Shown here one piece after another: positions 14,357-23,435 of a stretch of 64,000 nt of DNA. The position numbers and the translations under genes were made by a program. Every line of letters begins with the position of its first letter. Position 1 is the stretch's first letter. The stretch comes from Alicyclobacillus kakegawensis NBRC 103104 (GTDB lineage: Bacteria > Bacillota > Bacilli > Alicyclobacillales > Alicyclobacillaceae): NCBI RefSeq assembly GCF_001552655.1, contig NZ_BCRP01000009.1:61383-125382 (forward strand), in the 5' to 3' direction. Below the pieces are notes generated by a model. The model was not told where the DNA came from and ran no database searches. It saw only the letters and a list, made by a program, of their open reading frames with translations.

Positions 14357-17011
14357 ATGAGGATTTGTTCGGTGCGCCACATAGACGGGCCCAATCTGTA
14401 TCTCTATCGACCGATTCTGGTTGCCGATGTGGACCTGGAAGACCTGACCGAACGCGAAAGCCGCGAGTTTCCAGGCTTCAACGGGCGGTTGTTGGCGGAT
14501 TTCCCGGGGCTGCGCGAACACCACTGCGCCAAGGGAGAGCCAGGAGGGTTTGTCGACCGTCTCGAGGAAGGCACGTATTTCGGGCACATTGTCGAGCACT
14601 TGGCGATTGAGTTGGCCTGCTGCGTCGGCATCGACGTGCACTACGGCAAGACGCTGTACGCCGGTCGGCCTGGCCGGTACGAAATGGTCATGGAGTGCAA
14701 GGCGTTCCGCTGTCAGCGCTTCTTGTTGCAGGCGGCGATGGAGATTGTCGAGTGCATGCTCGCCGGTCGCGCGTATCCTCTGCAACAGGTGTTGGCGGAG
14801 GCGGCCGCCATCCTGTGTGAGACGGCCCTTGGGCCGAGCACGCAGGCCATCGTCGACGCCGCCAACCGGAGAGGCATCCCGGTGCGGCGGTTGAACGAAA
14901 GAAGCCTTGTGCAATTGGGTTATGGTTGCAAGCGGAAGCTGGTGCAGGCCACCATGACCGATCGGACCTCCGCCGTGGCGGTGGACATCGCGTCCGACAA
15001 ACCGTTGGCCAAGGACATCCTCGGCGCCGCCGGCATCCCTGTGCCGTACGGGGGGGTGGCGGCGGACGAGGAGCAGGCGGTGGCCGAGTTTCACCGCCTC
15101 GGCGCACCGGTGGTCGTGAAGCCGTACAACGGCAATCAGGGCCGCGGCGTCAGTCTCAACCTGGCCAGCGAAGAGGAGGTGCGGCGCGCTTACCAGTTCG
15201 CCAGCCGCTACAGCCAGCGCGTGATGGTGGAGCGGTACGTGGAGGGCAGGAACGTCCGTCTGCTCGTCGTCGGTGGCCGCTTGATTGCCGCCAGCGAGCG
15301 CATCCCTGCGCATGTTCAGGGGGACGGGGTGCACACGGTGCGGCAATTGATTGAGGCGGTCAACGCCCACCCCGACAGGGGGACGGACCATGAGAAGCCA
15401 CTCACCCGCATCGTCGTGGATGAAATCGCCCGCCAGGTGCTCGCCCGCCAGGGTCTCTCCCTGGACGACGTGCCGGAGGCGGGCCGCGCTGTGTTTTTGC
15501 GCGACAGCGCCAACCTCTCCACCGGCGGCGAGGCGGTGGACATCACGGGGCGATTGGCCGAGTCGTACCGGCTTATCGCTGAGCGGGCGGCGCGCCTGAT
15601 TGGCCTGGACGTCTGCGGCATCGACATGATTGTCCCGGCGGTGGACCGCCCGCCGTGCGACGGCGAGGCGTGCGCCGTGGTCGAGGTGAACGCCGCGCCC
15701 GGCATCCGCATGCACCAGCACCCGTCTTACGGGTCGGCGCGGGAGGCCGGGGGGGCGATTGTGGATTCGCTGTTTCCCGATGGCGACGACGGCCGCATCC
15801 CGCTCATCGCGGTCACCGGCACCAACGGCAAGACGACCACCACCCGCCTGATTGGCCATGGACTCGCCAGCACCGGGCGCACGGTCGGCATGACCACCAC
15901 AGGGGGTGTGTTCATCGGCGGCAAGAAGGTGGTCGAGGGGGACACCACGGGCCCAGACAGCGCGCGCATGATCTTGGCCGACACATCCGTTGAGGCGGCG
16001 GTGCTGGAGACGGCGCGCGGCGGCATCGTGCGGGGCGGGCTCGCCTACGACAAGGCGAACGTGGCGGTTTTGACCAACATCACGCTGGACCACATCGGCC
16101 AGGACTGCGTGGAGTCGATTGAGGATTTGGTGCACATCAAGTCCCTGGTGGCCGAGTGTGTGTTCGAGGACGGCACGGTGGTGCTTAACGCGGAGGACAA
16201 GCACCTGGTCGAGCTGTCGCGGCGTCTGCGGGCGAAGGTGGTGTTTTTCGCGGCCGGCCCCGACAATCCGGTGTTGCGCCGGCACCTGGCCAGCGGGGGA
16301 GTCGGCTTTTTCTTGCAGCGGGGCTGGCTGACCGAAGGGCGGGGGAACTTGTCCTGGGAGATTGCCTTCGCCCGCCAGATCCCGGTGACCCTGGAGGGCA
16401 CCGCGCGGTTTCAGATTGAGAACTGCCTGGCCGCCGCTGCGGCGCTGCGCTCCATCGGGCTGACACGGCGGCAGGTGGCCGATGCGCTTTTGTCGTTTCG
16501 GCCGGACAGGGACAACCCAGGCCGCCTGACGACCTACCGCATGCCGGGCGGCGGTTACGTGGTGCTGGACTACGGCCACAATCCGGACGGCTTCCGCCGC
16601 GTCGGAGAATGGCTGGCGCGACTGGGCAGCAAGCGTCGCATCGGCGTGGTCGGGGTGCCGGGAGATCGATCGGACGTGGTCATCCGCGAGGCGGCCGCGG
16701 AACTATCCGGCTGGTTTGACGCCTTCCTGGTCAAGGAGGACGAGGACAAACGCGGCCGTCGCGAGGGCGAGGTGGCCGAACTCATGGCCGCGGAAATTCG
16801 CCGGCTGCACCCGGAGAAACCGTGCCGGGTGGTGCTCTCCGAAGAGGAGGCGCTGCGCCAGGCGATTGCCGAAATGAAGCCCGACGAGGTGGTCGCGATG
16901 TTCTACGAGCGATTGCCGCGGCTGTCCACCCTGATTGAGGGCATGGGCGGGGTGCTGGTGCCTTCCCCGGTGTCCGAGCCGAGCGGGCGCGCCGTGGCCG
17001 GCATAACTTGA
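14357..17011 (+). CDS. cphA: Cyanophycin synthetase
   Basis: Polymerises Asp and Arg into multi-L-arginyl-poly-L-aspartate using ATP. The full-length 884-residue protein has the N-terminal domain, an ATP-grasp domain (VVKPYNGNQGRG at about 250) that adds Asp, and a C-terminal Mur-ligase-like domain with P-loop GTNGKTTTT at 488-496 and LTNITLDHIGQD that adds Arg. It appears intact. The cphB-cphA pair gives both synthesis and breakdown. No isoaspartyl dipeptidase for the final step lies in the window. Confidence 0.95.
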   Translation: MRICSVRHIDGPNLYLYRPILVADVDLEDLTERESREFPGFNGRLLADFPGLREHHCAKGEPGGFVDRLEEGTYFGHIVEHLAIELACCVGIDVHYGKTLYAGRPGRYEMVMECKAFRCQRFLLQAAMEIVECMLAGRAYPLQQVLAEAAAILCETALGPSTQAIVDAANRRGIPVRRLNERSLVQLGYGCKRKLVQATMTDRTSAVAVDIASDKPLAKDILGAAGIPVPYGGVAADEEQAVAEFHRLGAPVVVKPYNGNQGRGVSLNLASEEEVRRAYQFASRYSQRVMVERYVEGRNVRLLVVGGRLIAASERIPAHVQGDGVHTVRQLIEAVNAHPDRGTDHEKPLTRIVVDEIARQVLARQGLSLDDVPEAGRAVFLRDSANLSTGGEAVDITGRLAESYRLIAERAARLIGLDVCGIDMIVPAVDRPPCDGEACAVVEVNAAPGIRMHQHPSYGSAREAGGAIVDSLFPDGDDGRIPLIAVTGTNGKTTTTRLIGHGLASTGRTVGMTTTGGVFIGGKKVVEGDTTGPDSARMILADTSVEAAVLETARGGIVRGGLAYDKANVAVLTNITLDHIGQDCVESIEDLVHIKSLVAECVFEDGTVVLNAEDKHLVELSRRLRAKVVFFAAGPDNPVLRRHLASGGVGFFLQRGWLTEGRGNLSWEIAFARQIPVTLEGTARFQIENCLAAAAALRSIGLTRRQVADALLSFRPDRDNPGRLTTYRMPGGGYVVLDYGHNPDGFRRVGEWLARLGSKRRIGVVGVPGDRSDVVIREAAAELSGWFDAFLVKEDEDKRGRREGEVAELMAAEIRRLHPEKPCRVVLSEEEALRQAIAEMKPDEVVAMFYERLPRLSTLIEGMGGVLVPSPVSEPSGRAVAGIT

Positions 17012-17024
17012 CGAGCCGCCCATT

Positions 17025-17048
17025 CTCGACCATGCTAAAAGGGTCGAG
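17025..17048 (+). promoter_or_regulatory. Inverted repeat occluding the ispE ribosome binding site
   Basis: Perfect 7-bp stem CTCGACC / GGTCGAG around a 10-base loop. Its 3' arm includes most of the GAGG at 17046-17049 that serves as the ispE Shine-Dalgarno. It could tune translation in the cphA-ispE transcript; no T-run is present. Confidence 0.4.
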
Positions 17049-17057
17049 GTGGGAGAC

Positions 17058-17906
17058 TTGTTGGTGGAACGGGCGTACGCCAAGATCAATCTGACACTGG
17101 ACGTCATCGGCCGCCGGCCGGACGGGTATCACGACGTCGATATGGTCATGCAGGCCATTGACCTGTCGGATTCTGTGCTCTTGGAACGGAGCGACGCAGA
17201 TGGAATAGAATTGGATTGTAACGCCAGTCAGGTGCCGCTGGACGAGCGCAACCTGGCGCATCAGGCGGCGTCCGCGTTCTTTCGCCACACCAACCGGCGC
17301 GGCGGGCTGCGCATCAAGATTGACAAGCAGATCCCCGTCGCCGCCGGCTTGGCGGGCGGATCGTCCGACGCGGCGGCGGTGCTGCGCGGACTCAACCGAC
17401 TGTTTGGTACCGGCCTGTCGTTGGCGGAACTGGCGGAGATAGGCGCCGAAGTGGGATCGGACGTGCCGTTTTGCGTGCATGGAGGCTGTGCGGTGGCGAC
17501 GGGGCGGGGCGAGCGGCTGCAACCGGTGGCGCACAGCCTGCGCGCCTTTGTCGTCCTCATCCGTCCTCCTGTGCATGTTTCGACGGCCGCTGTGTATCAG
17601 GCGATGGACGGCTACACGGTGCGCAGCGAGCCGAGCAGTCGGGCGATGCTGGAGGCGTTGGCGACGGGGGATGTGGAGGCCGTCCGTCGGCGCATCAGCA
17701 ACGATTTGGAGCCGGTGACGATGCGCCTGTATCCTGGATTGGCCGACTTGAAGCGGCGGATGGAGGCGTTGGCGCGGGTGCCCGTACATATGTCCGGCAG
17801 CGGACCCACCCTGTACTGTCTGATGGGGACGCAGACGGCGGCGCAGCGCTTGTACAACGCCCTGCGCGGTTTTGTCCGCGAGGTTTACCTGAGCCGCATC
17901 GCCTGA
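17058..17906 (+). CDS. ispE: 4-diphosphocytidyl-2-C-methyl-D-erythritol kinase
   Basis: GHMP kinase of the MEP isoprenoid pathway. AYAKINLTLDV, PVAAGLAGGSSDAAAVL (ATP-binding) and MSGSGPTLY near the C-terminus are diagnostic. About 282 residues from TTG 17058, chosen for spacing from GAGG; GTG 17049, TTG 17061 and GTG 17064 are alternatives. It is separated from cphA by 46 bases with no terminator, so it may be co-transcribed with cphBA. Confidence 0.94.
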   Translation: MLVERAYAKINLTLDVIGRRPDGYHDVDMVMQAIDLSDSVLLERSDADGIELDCNASQVPLDERNLAHQAASAFFRHTNRRGGLRIKIDKQIPVAAGLAGGSSDAAAVLRGLNRLFGTGLSLAELAEIGAEVGSDVPFCVHGGCAVATGRGERLQPVAHSLRAFVVLIRPPVHVSTAAVYQAMDGYTVRSEPSSRAMLEALATGDVEAVRRRISNDLEPVTMRLYPGLADLKRRMEALARVPVHMSGSGPTLYCLMGTQTAAQRLYNALRGFVREVYLSRIA

Positions 17907-17939
17907 TGCCCAGGGCGGCGGCACACGAAGGGCAAGGGG

Positions 17940-18773
17940 GTGACGGGATCGCGGCGGGCGGAGCGGTTGATTCGTGTGACACAGGCACTCGTCGAGCACC
18001 CAAACCAGGTGTGCTCGCTGTCCTACTGGGCGCAGGCGTGGGACGCGGCCAAGTCTTCGTTGAGCGAAGACGTGACCCTATTGCGCCAGGTCGTTGAGGA
18101 GGATGGCAGCGGCCGGGTGGAGACGCACCCGGGGGCGGCCGGCGGGGTGGTGTTCCGCGCCCAGGTGCCGGCGGCCTGGCAGCGCGCGTTCGTGGCCGAG
18201 ATGTCTGACAAGCTGTCGGACGCCTCGCGCATCCTGGCTGGCGGGTTTCTCTACATGTCCGATGTGTTGGGGGACGCGGACGTGCTGGACTTGGTCGGGC
18301 GCTGGTTTGCCTCGGTCTACCAGGATAAGCGCGTCAGCGTGGTCGTGACGGTGGAGACCAAGGGCATTCCGTTGGCGGTGGCTGCGGCCCGCTACTTGCA
18401 TGTGCCGGTGGTGATTGCGCGCCGTGAGCACCGCTTGACCGATGGGCCCGCCGTGAGCCTGCATTACGTGTCCGGATCGGAGCGGCGCATCCAGACCATG
18501 TCCATCTCGCGCCGGGCCATGCCGGAACAAGCGCGGGCGCTCATCGTCGACGATTTCATGCGCGCGGGCGCGACGGTCAAGGCGGTCTCGACGCTGCTCG
18601 GCGAGTTTCGCGCCGAAGTGGTCGGGACAGCAGTCTTCATGACCACGCGGGAACCGGCGAAAAAGCTGGTGGAAGAGTACTTCTCGTTGTTCACGCTGGA
18701 AGACTTGCAGGAAGGCGAGGGGGTCAAGGTACGCCCCTCGGCACCCGTGTTGGACCAGATGGATGGCAGGTGA
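17940..18773 (+). CDS. purR: Pur operon repressor PurR
   Basis: Bacilli-type PurR: N-terminal winged helix (RRAERLIRVTQALVEHP, AKSSLSEDV) and a phosphoribosyltransferase-like effector domain with the PRPP loop ALIVDDFMRAGATVKA. It represses purine genes and is relieved by PRPP. 277 residues, GTG start. Lies between ispE and ridA as in B. subtilis. Confidence 0.95.
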   Translation: MTGSRRAERLIRVTQALVEHPNQVCSLSYWAQAWDAAKSSLSEDVTLLRQVVEEDGSGRVETHPGAAGGVVFRAQVPAAWQRAFVAEMSDKLSDASRILAGGFLYMSDVLGDADVLDLVGRWFASVYQDKRVSVVVTVETKGIPLAVAAARYLHVPVVIARREHRLTDGPAVSLHYVSGSERRIQTMSISRRAMPEQARALIVDDFMRAGATVKAVSTLLGEFRAEVVGTAVFMTTREPAKKLVEEYFSLFTLEDLQEGEGVKVRPSAPVLDQMDGR

Positions 18774-18829
18774 GTCGGCTCCGCTTGGAGCCGTCGCCAT
18801 ACAGAAGCTGTACAAAGGGGTCGTGAGCC

Positions 18830-19210
18830 ATGCGAATCATCGCGACAGACAAGGCGCCAGCGGCGATTGGGCCGTACTCGCAGGCGGTTGAGGTCGGCGG
18901 GGTGGTTTACACCTCCGGCCAGATTCCGCTGCGGCCGGATGGGACACTGGTGCAGGGAGACGTAGAGGAACAGGTCAAGCAGGTGCTGGCCAACCTGGAC
19001 GCCGTGCTGTCCGCGGCCGGGGTGGGCCGCACGAATGTCGTCAAGGCGACAATCTTCCTCACAGATTTGGCCGACTTTGACACGGTCAACGAGGCGTACG
19101 GCGCCTTTTTCGGCGATCATCGCCCGGCTCGCTCGTGCGTTCAGGTGGCCGCCTTGCCCAAAGGCGCCAAGGTGGAGATTGAGCTGGTCGCGGTCCGGCC
19201 GACCACCTAG
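18830..19210 (+). CDS. ridA: RidA enamine/imine deaminase (YabJ)
   Basis: A 126-residue Rid-family protein that hydrolyses reactive 2-aminoacrylate-type enamines. IGPYSQAVEVGG, YTSGQIPL, the Arg-containing ARSCVQVAALPKGAKVEIE stretch and normal length all fit. ATG follows AAAGGGG. In B. subtilis spoVG follows directly; here the formate module intervenes. Confidence 0.95.
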   Translation: MRIIATDKAPAAIGPYSQAVEVGGVVYTSGQIPLRPDGTLVQGDVEEQVKQVLANLDAVLSAAGVGRTNVVKATIFLTDLADFDTVNEAYGAFFGDHRPARSCVQVAALPKGAKVEIELVAVRPTT

Positions 19211-19235
19211 GCCGCAGCCTGGCGGGCGACCGAAA

Positions 19236-19280
19236 CAGGCAAGCCCAGGCCGGCACTCCCCGCCGGCGCGGGCTTGCCTG
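19236..19280. terminator. Strong inverted repeat after ridA
   Basis: Perfect 11-bp arms CAGGCAAGCCC (19236-19246) and GGGCTTGCCTG (19270-19280), with GCCGGC repeats inside extending the stem. No T-run follows. Most likely ends or attenuates the purR-ridA transcript. Confidence 0.5.
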
Positions 19281-19432
19281 GGCGTGTCGGTGTCGGCCGC
19301 GCAGGCGGTGCCGCCGAAGCGGACCCGTCCTGGGCAGCTTGTGGGCAGACTGTGTGCAGATGATGCGCAGGCTCGGTTGCGGCCAATCTATCTACTCTCC
19401 ATACCATCGCGGCACAAAGGAGTGTGATTTTC

Positions 19433-20281
19433 ATGAGCAACTTCTTGACACCGGCCGAGATTGCGGCCGCTGCGGTCAAGGCGGGCGAAGAGAAGGCTCG
19501 CACACCGGTCGGCAAGCTGTTGGTGCTCGGTTTTCTGGCTGGCGCGTTCATCGCGCTTGGCGCCCTGTTTGATCTGCGTGTGACTGCCGGTATGCCCGAT
19601 TCCAGCGGCACCTTGAAAGCGCTTGTGGGCGGAGCTGTATTCCCGATTGGCCTGATGTTAGTCGTCATCTGTGGCGGGGAACTGTTGACCGGCAACATGA
19701 TGACGGTGCCCCTCGCGGTGCATGCCAAGCGGGCATCGTGGCTGGGTTTGATCTACAATTGGTGGTGGGTATTGATTGGCAATCTCATCGGCTCCTTGTT
19801 TGTCGCCTGGGTGTTCGGCGTCGGCGCCCACATGCTCGACCAGCCTCCGTACGACAAGGCGACGATAGCCGTCGCGGTGTCCAAGGCGACGCTGCCGTTT
19901 GGCCCGACCGTCCTCTCGGCCATCGGCTGCAACTGGCTGGTCTGCCTGGCCGTCTGGATGGCGCTTGGGGCGAAGGACATCGTGGGCAAGATTTTCGGCA
20001 TCTGGTTCCCCATCATGGGGTTCGTGGCCATTGGGTTCCAGCACGTGGTGGCCAACATGTTCTTCTTGCCCGCCGGTTACTTCGTCGGCGCGCCCATCAC
20101 GTGGGGGCAAATCATCGTGGAGTGGATTGGCGCTTTTATCGGCAACGCCATCGGCGGCTGGTTGTTTGTGGCCACGGCTTATTGGTACGCGTTTCTCAAG
20201 GGCCGCACCGCACCGAGCGACTCGGTCCACGCGGCGCCGCGCGGCATGGTGAGTGAGGACGTGGGCAACCAGTCGTCGTGA
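19433..20281 (+). CDS. Formate/nitrite transporter (FNT family)
   Basis: A 282-residue integral membrane protein with about six hydrophobic segments and the FNT features FLAGAFIALGA, GGELLTGN and CNWLVCLAVWMA. FNT channels pass formate or nitrite. Its position directly upstream of a formate dehydrogenase gene, as with B. subtilis yrhG near yrhE-yrhD, points to formate. ATG 19433 has AAAGGAG 10 bases upstream; GTG 19424 is too close to it. Confidence 0.9.
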   Translation: MSNFLTPAEIAAAAVKAGEEKARTPVGKLLVLGFLAGAFIALGALFDLRVTAGMPDSSGTLKALVGGAVFPIGLMLVVICGGELLTGNMMTVPLAVHAKRASWLGLIYNWWWVLIGNLIGSLFVAWVFGVGAHMLDQPPYDKATIAVAVSKATLPFGPTVLSAIGCNWLVCLAVWMALGAKDIVGKIFGIWFPIMGFVAIGFQHVVANMFFLPAGYFVGAPITWGQIIVEWIGAFIGNAIGGWLFVATAYWYAFLKGRTAPSDSVHAAPRGMVSEDVGNQSS

Positions 20282-20411
20282 AGGTGCGGTGCCTGCCGTC
20301 GCGGGGGATGGTGGTTGCGGCTGCCGCCTCGCGCACCGCCGGCTGGGGTGCCCGGGCATTCGCCACAGGACGGGTGTCCCACTGAGACTCGGAAGTGGAG
20401 GGGAGTACCGA

Positions 20412-23400
20412 ATGGAGATGGATGTGCAGCCAAAATGGGAGGCGTCCGCACAGGACGCCACCCGGGTGCGTCTGTACGTGGATGGCAATCCGGTCGAGGC
20501 GCCCGCGGGCGCCCGCCTGCTCGACGTTCTCCTGAAGGATCAGCCTGACTTTCCTCACATTTGCTATCATCCGGCACTGGGGCCGATTGAGACATGCGAC
20601 ACCTGCCTGGTTCAGGTGGGGGATGAACTGCTGCGCGCCTGTTCAACCCCCGTGCAAGCGGGGATGATGGTGCGGACCCAGGCGCCGGCGGCCCGCTTGG
20701 CGCGCAAACAGGCGATGGACAGGCTGCTGGTCAACCATGAACTTTATTGCACAGTCTGTGACAACAACAACGGCAACTGTGTCATCCACAACACGGCCAT
20801 GGCGATGGGCCTCAACGAGCAAGCGGAGCCGTTTACGCCCAAACCGTACGCTGTCGATGACAGCCATCCTTTTTACCGGTACGATCCGGACCAGTGCATT
20901 CTCTGCGGCCGCTGCGTGGAGGCGTGTCAGAACCTGCAGGTCAGCGAGGTGCTCTCCATCGATTGGGAGCGGGATCGGCCGCGTGTGATTTGGGATGACG
21001 ATGTGCCTATCAACGAGTCTTCCTGTGTGTCCTGCGGCCACTGCGTCACCGTGTGCCCGTGCAACGCGCTGCAGGAGAAATCGATGCTGGGTGAAGCCGG
21101 TTACCTGACCGGCGTGGAAAAGACCACCCTGCGCGGCCTGATTGACCTGACCAAGCAGGTGGAACCGGGCTACCGGCCGATTTTCGCGGTCTCGGAAGTG
21201 GAGGCCAAGCTGCGTGAGGCGCGCATTCGGCGCACCAAGACGGTCTGCACCTACTGCGGCGTCGGTTGCAGCTTCGACATCTGGACCAAGGACCGCAAGA
21301 TCCTCAAGGTCGAGCCGCAGATGGAGGCGCCGGCCAACCAGATTTCCACTTGCGTCAAGGGCAAGTTTGGCTGGGACTTTGTCAACAGCCCGGAGCGCCT
21401 GACCAAGCCGCTCATCCGCCGCGGCGACGCGTTTTACGAAGCCTCCTGGGAGGAGGCCATAGAGTACATCGGCCAGCGCCTCACCGACATCCGCCGCCAG
21501 CACGGCGACGACTCCATCGCCTTCATCTCTTCTTCCAAGTGCACCAACGAGGAAAATTACTTGATGCAGAAGCTGGCGCGGGCGGTCATGCACACGAACA
21601 ACATCGACAATTGTTCGCGTTACTGCCAGGCGCCGGCGACGGAGGCGCTGCGGCGGACGATGGGGCTCGGGGGAGACACCGGATCGATCTCGGATTTGGC
21701 CTTGGCCGACCTGGTCATTGTCGTGGGCGCCAATACGGCCGAGTCGCACCCGGTGCTCGCCACGCGCCTGCGCCGCGCCCAGAAGAAGCACGGGCAGAAG
21801 CTGATTGTCGCCGACCTGCGCAAGAACGACTTGGCCAGCCGCGCGAATCTGCACCTGCACCCAAAGCCGGGAACAGATTTGGTCTGGTTGAACGCGGTGG
21901 CCAAGCTGCTGCTTGACTCTGGACGTTATGACGAGGCGTTTGTGCGTGAGCGGGTGGAGGGGTTTGACGAATACGCCCAATCGCTGGCCCCGTACACCCT
22001 CGAGTACGCCGAGCGTGTCACCGGCTTATCCGCGCAAGAATTGCAGCAAACGGCGGACATGATTGCTAACGCCAAGCGGCTGTCCATCTGCTGGGCCATG
22101 GGCGTCACCCAGCACCGCGGCGGCACGGAGACCAGCACGGCTATCTGTAACCTGCTGCTTTTGACCGGCCAGGTCGGGCGGCCGGGCACCGGCGCCTATC
22201 CTTTGCGCGGCCACAACAACGTCCAAGGGGCGGGCGATTTTGGCTGTGCCCCGGCCTTTCTGCCTGGCTACGAGCGGGTGGACGACGCGCAGGTGCGCGC
22301 CAAATGGGAGGCGGCCTGGGGTGTCACGCTGCCGACCAACAAGGGCTTGGACAACCACGAAATGGTGGATGCCATGCACGACGGCCGTCTGCGAGCGATG
22401 TACCTGGTCGGCGAGGACATGGCGGTGGTGGACTCCAACGCCAACTACGTGGAGGCGGCGTTTGAAAAACTCGATTTCTTCGTCGTGCAGGACGCGTTTT
22501 TCAGCAAGACGGCGCAATTCGCCGACGTCATCCTGCCGGCCTGCCCAAGCCTGGAGAAGGAAGGCACCTTCACCAACACCGAGCGCCGCATCCAGCGTCT
22601 CTACCAGGCGCTGCCGCCGCTCGGCGACGCCAAGCCGGATTGGCAGATCATCCAAATGGTCGCCAACCGGCTGGGCGCCAACTGGAATTACACGTCGCCG
22701 CGCGAGATTTTTGAGGAGGCCTGCAGCACCACCGAGCTGATGAAGGGCGCGACCTATGAGCGGCTGGAAGGCTACCGCAGCTTGCAGTGGCCGGTTGCAG
22801 AGGACGGGCGCGACATGCCGCTTTTGTACACCGAGCAGTTCGCGCTGCCGGGCGGCCGGGCGCGGTTCTGCCCGGTCACTTGGCAGGAGCCGGTAGCCTA
22901 TGAGGAAACCTACGACCTGCACCTAAACAACGGCCGCATGCTGGAGCACTTCCACGAGGGCAACCTCACCTACCGCGTCCGCGGGCTGCGGGAAAAGGTG
23001 CCGATGACCTTTGTCGAGGTCTCGCCCGAGCTGGCCGCGGAACGCCGAATCGAGGACGGCGCGCTGGTGCGCCTGGTCTCCCCGTACGGGAGCGTCAAGG
23101 TGCGCGCTGTGGTGACCGACAGAGTCGCCGGCCGCGAATTGTACATGCCGATGAATTCGCCCAAGGACGAGGAGGCGGTCAACCGCTTGACCAGCAGCGA
23201 GTCGGACGTCATCACCCATACGCCCGCTTACAAAGAGGTGCGGGTGCGGCTGGAGGTGCTCGGCGACAAAGGCGCCTCGCCGCTTGGCCGCAACAACCCA
23301 AGACGGCACCAGCCGCATCCCAAGCCGGGGGTTGAGGTGGAGAAAAAGTGGGCCCGCGCCGATTATCGCCCGCTCGTCGGCAAGCTACGGGCGGATGAGG

Positions 23401-23435
23401 CGGAGAGGGAGGCGGCAGCATGGCAAAACCTGTGA
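20412..23435 (+). CDS. Molybdopterin formate dehydrogenase, alpha subunit (YjgC/YrhE type)
   Basis: A 1007-residue oxidoreductase. In order: an N-terminal 2Fe-2S ferredoxin domain (CYHPALGPIETCDTC), a His-Cys cluster region (HELYCTVCDNNNGNC), two 4Fe-4S motifs (CILCGRCVEAC, CVSCGHCVTVCPC), the molybdopterin-domain cluster CTYCGVGC and a catalytic cysteine in NCSRYCQAP (C405) where some homologues carry selenocysteine. The C-terminus is the molybdopterin dinucleotide-binding domain. Formate is inferred from the family and the adjacent FNT gene. ATG has GGAGGGGAG upstream. Confidence 0.92.
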   Translation: MEMDVQPKWEASAQDATRVRLYVDGNPVEAPAGARLLDVLLKDQPDFPHICYHPALGPIETCDTCLVQVGDELLRACSTPVQAGMMVRTQAPAARLARKQAMDRLLVNHELYCTVCDNNNGNCVIHNTAMAMGLNEQAEPFTPKPYAVDDSHPFYRYDPDQCILCGRCVEACQNLQVSEVLSIDWERDRPRVIWDDDVPINESSCVSCGHCVTVCPCNALQEKSMLGEAGYLTGVEKTTLRGLIDLTKQVEPGYRPIFAVSEVEAKLREARIRRTKTVCTYCGVGCSFDIWTKDRKILKVEPQMEAPANQISTCVKGKFGWDFVNSPERLTKPLIRRGDAFYEASWEEAIEYIGQRLTDIRRQHGDDSIAFISSSKCTNEENYLMQKLARAVMHTNNIDNCSRYCQAPATEALRRTMGLGGDTGSISDLALADLVIVVGANTAESHPVLATRLRRAQKKHGQKLIVADLRKNDLASRANLHLHPKPGTDLVWLNAVAKLLLDSGRYDEAFVRERVEGFDEYAQSLAPYTLEYAERVTGLSAQELQQTADMIANAKRLSICWAMGVTQHRGGTETSTAICNLLLLTGQVGRPGTGAYPLRGHNNVQGAGDFGCAPAFLPGYERVDDAQVRAKWEAAWGVTLPTNKGLDNHEMVDAMHDGRLRAMYLVGEDMAVVDSNANYVEAAFEKLDFFVVQDAFFSKTAQFADVILPACPSLEKEGTFTNTERRIQRLYQALPPLGDAKPDWQIIQMVANRLGANWNYTSPREIFEEACSTTELMKGATYERLEGYRSLQWPVAEDGRDMPLLYTEQFALPGGRARFCPVTWQEPVAYEETYDLHLNNGRMLEHFHEGNLTYRVRGLREKVPMTFVEVSPELAAERRIEDGALVRLVSPYGSVKVRAVVTDRVAGRELYMPMNSPKDEEAVNRLTSSESDVITHTPAYKEVRVRLEVLGDKGASPLGRNNPRRHQPHPKPGVEVEKKWARADYRPLVGKLRADEAEREAAAWQNL

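Noticed and set aside
14171..16579. Minus-strand open frame of about 800 codons opposite cphA
   Set aside because: Mirrors the codon structure of cphA; no recognisable domain or ribosome site.
21600..21640. Selenocysteine codon in the formate dehydrogenase
   Set aside because: The catalytic codon is TGC (Cys); no in-frame TGA or SECIS-like need is present.
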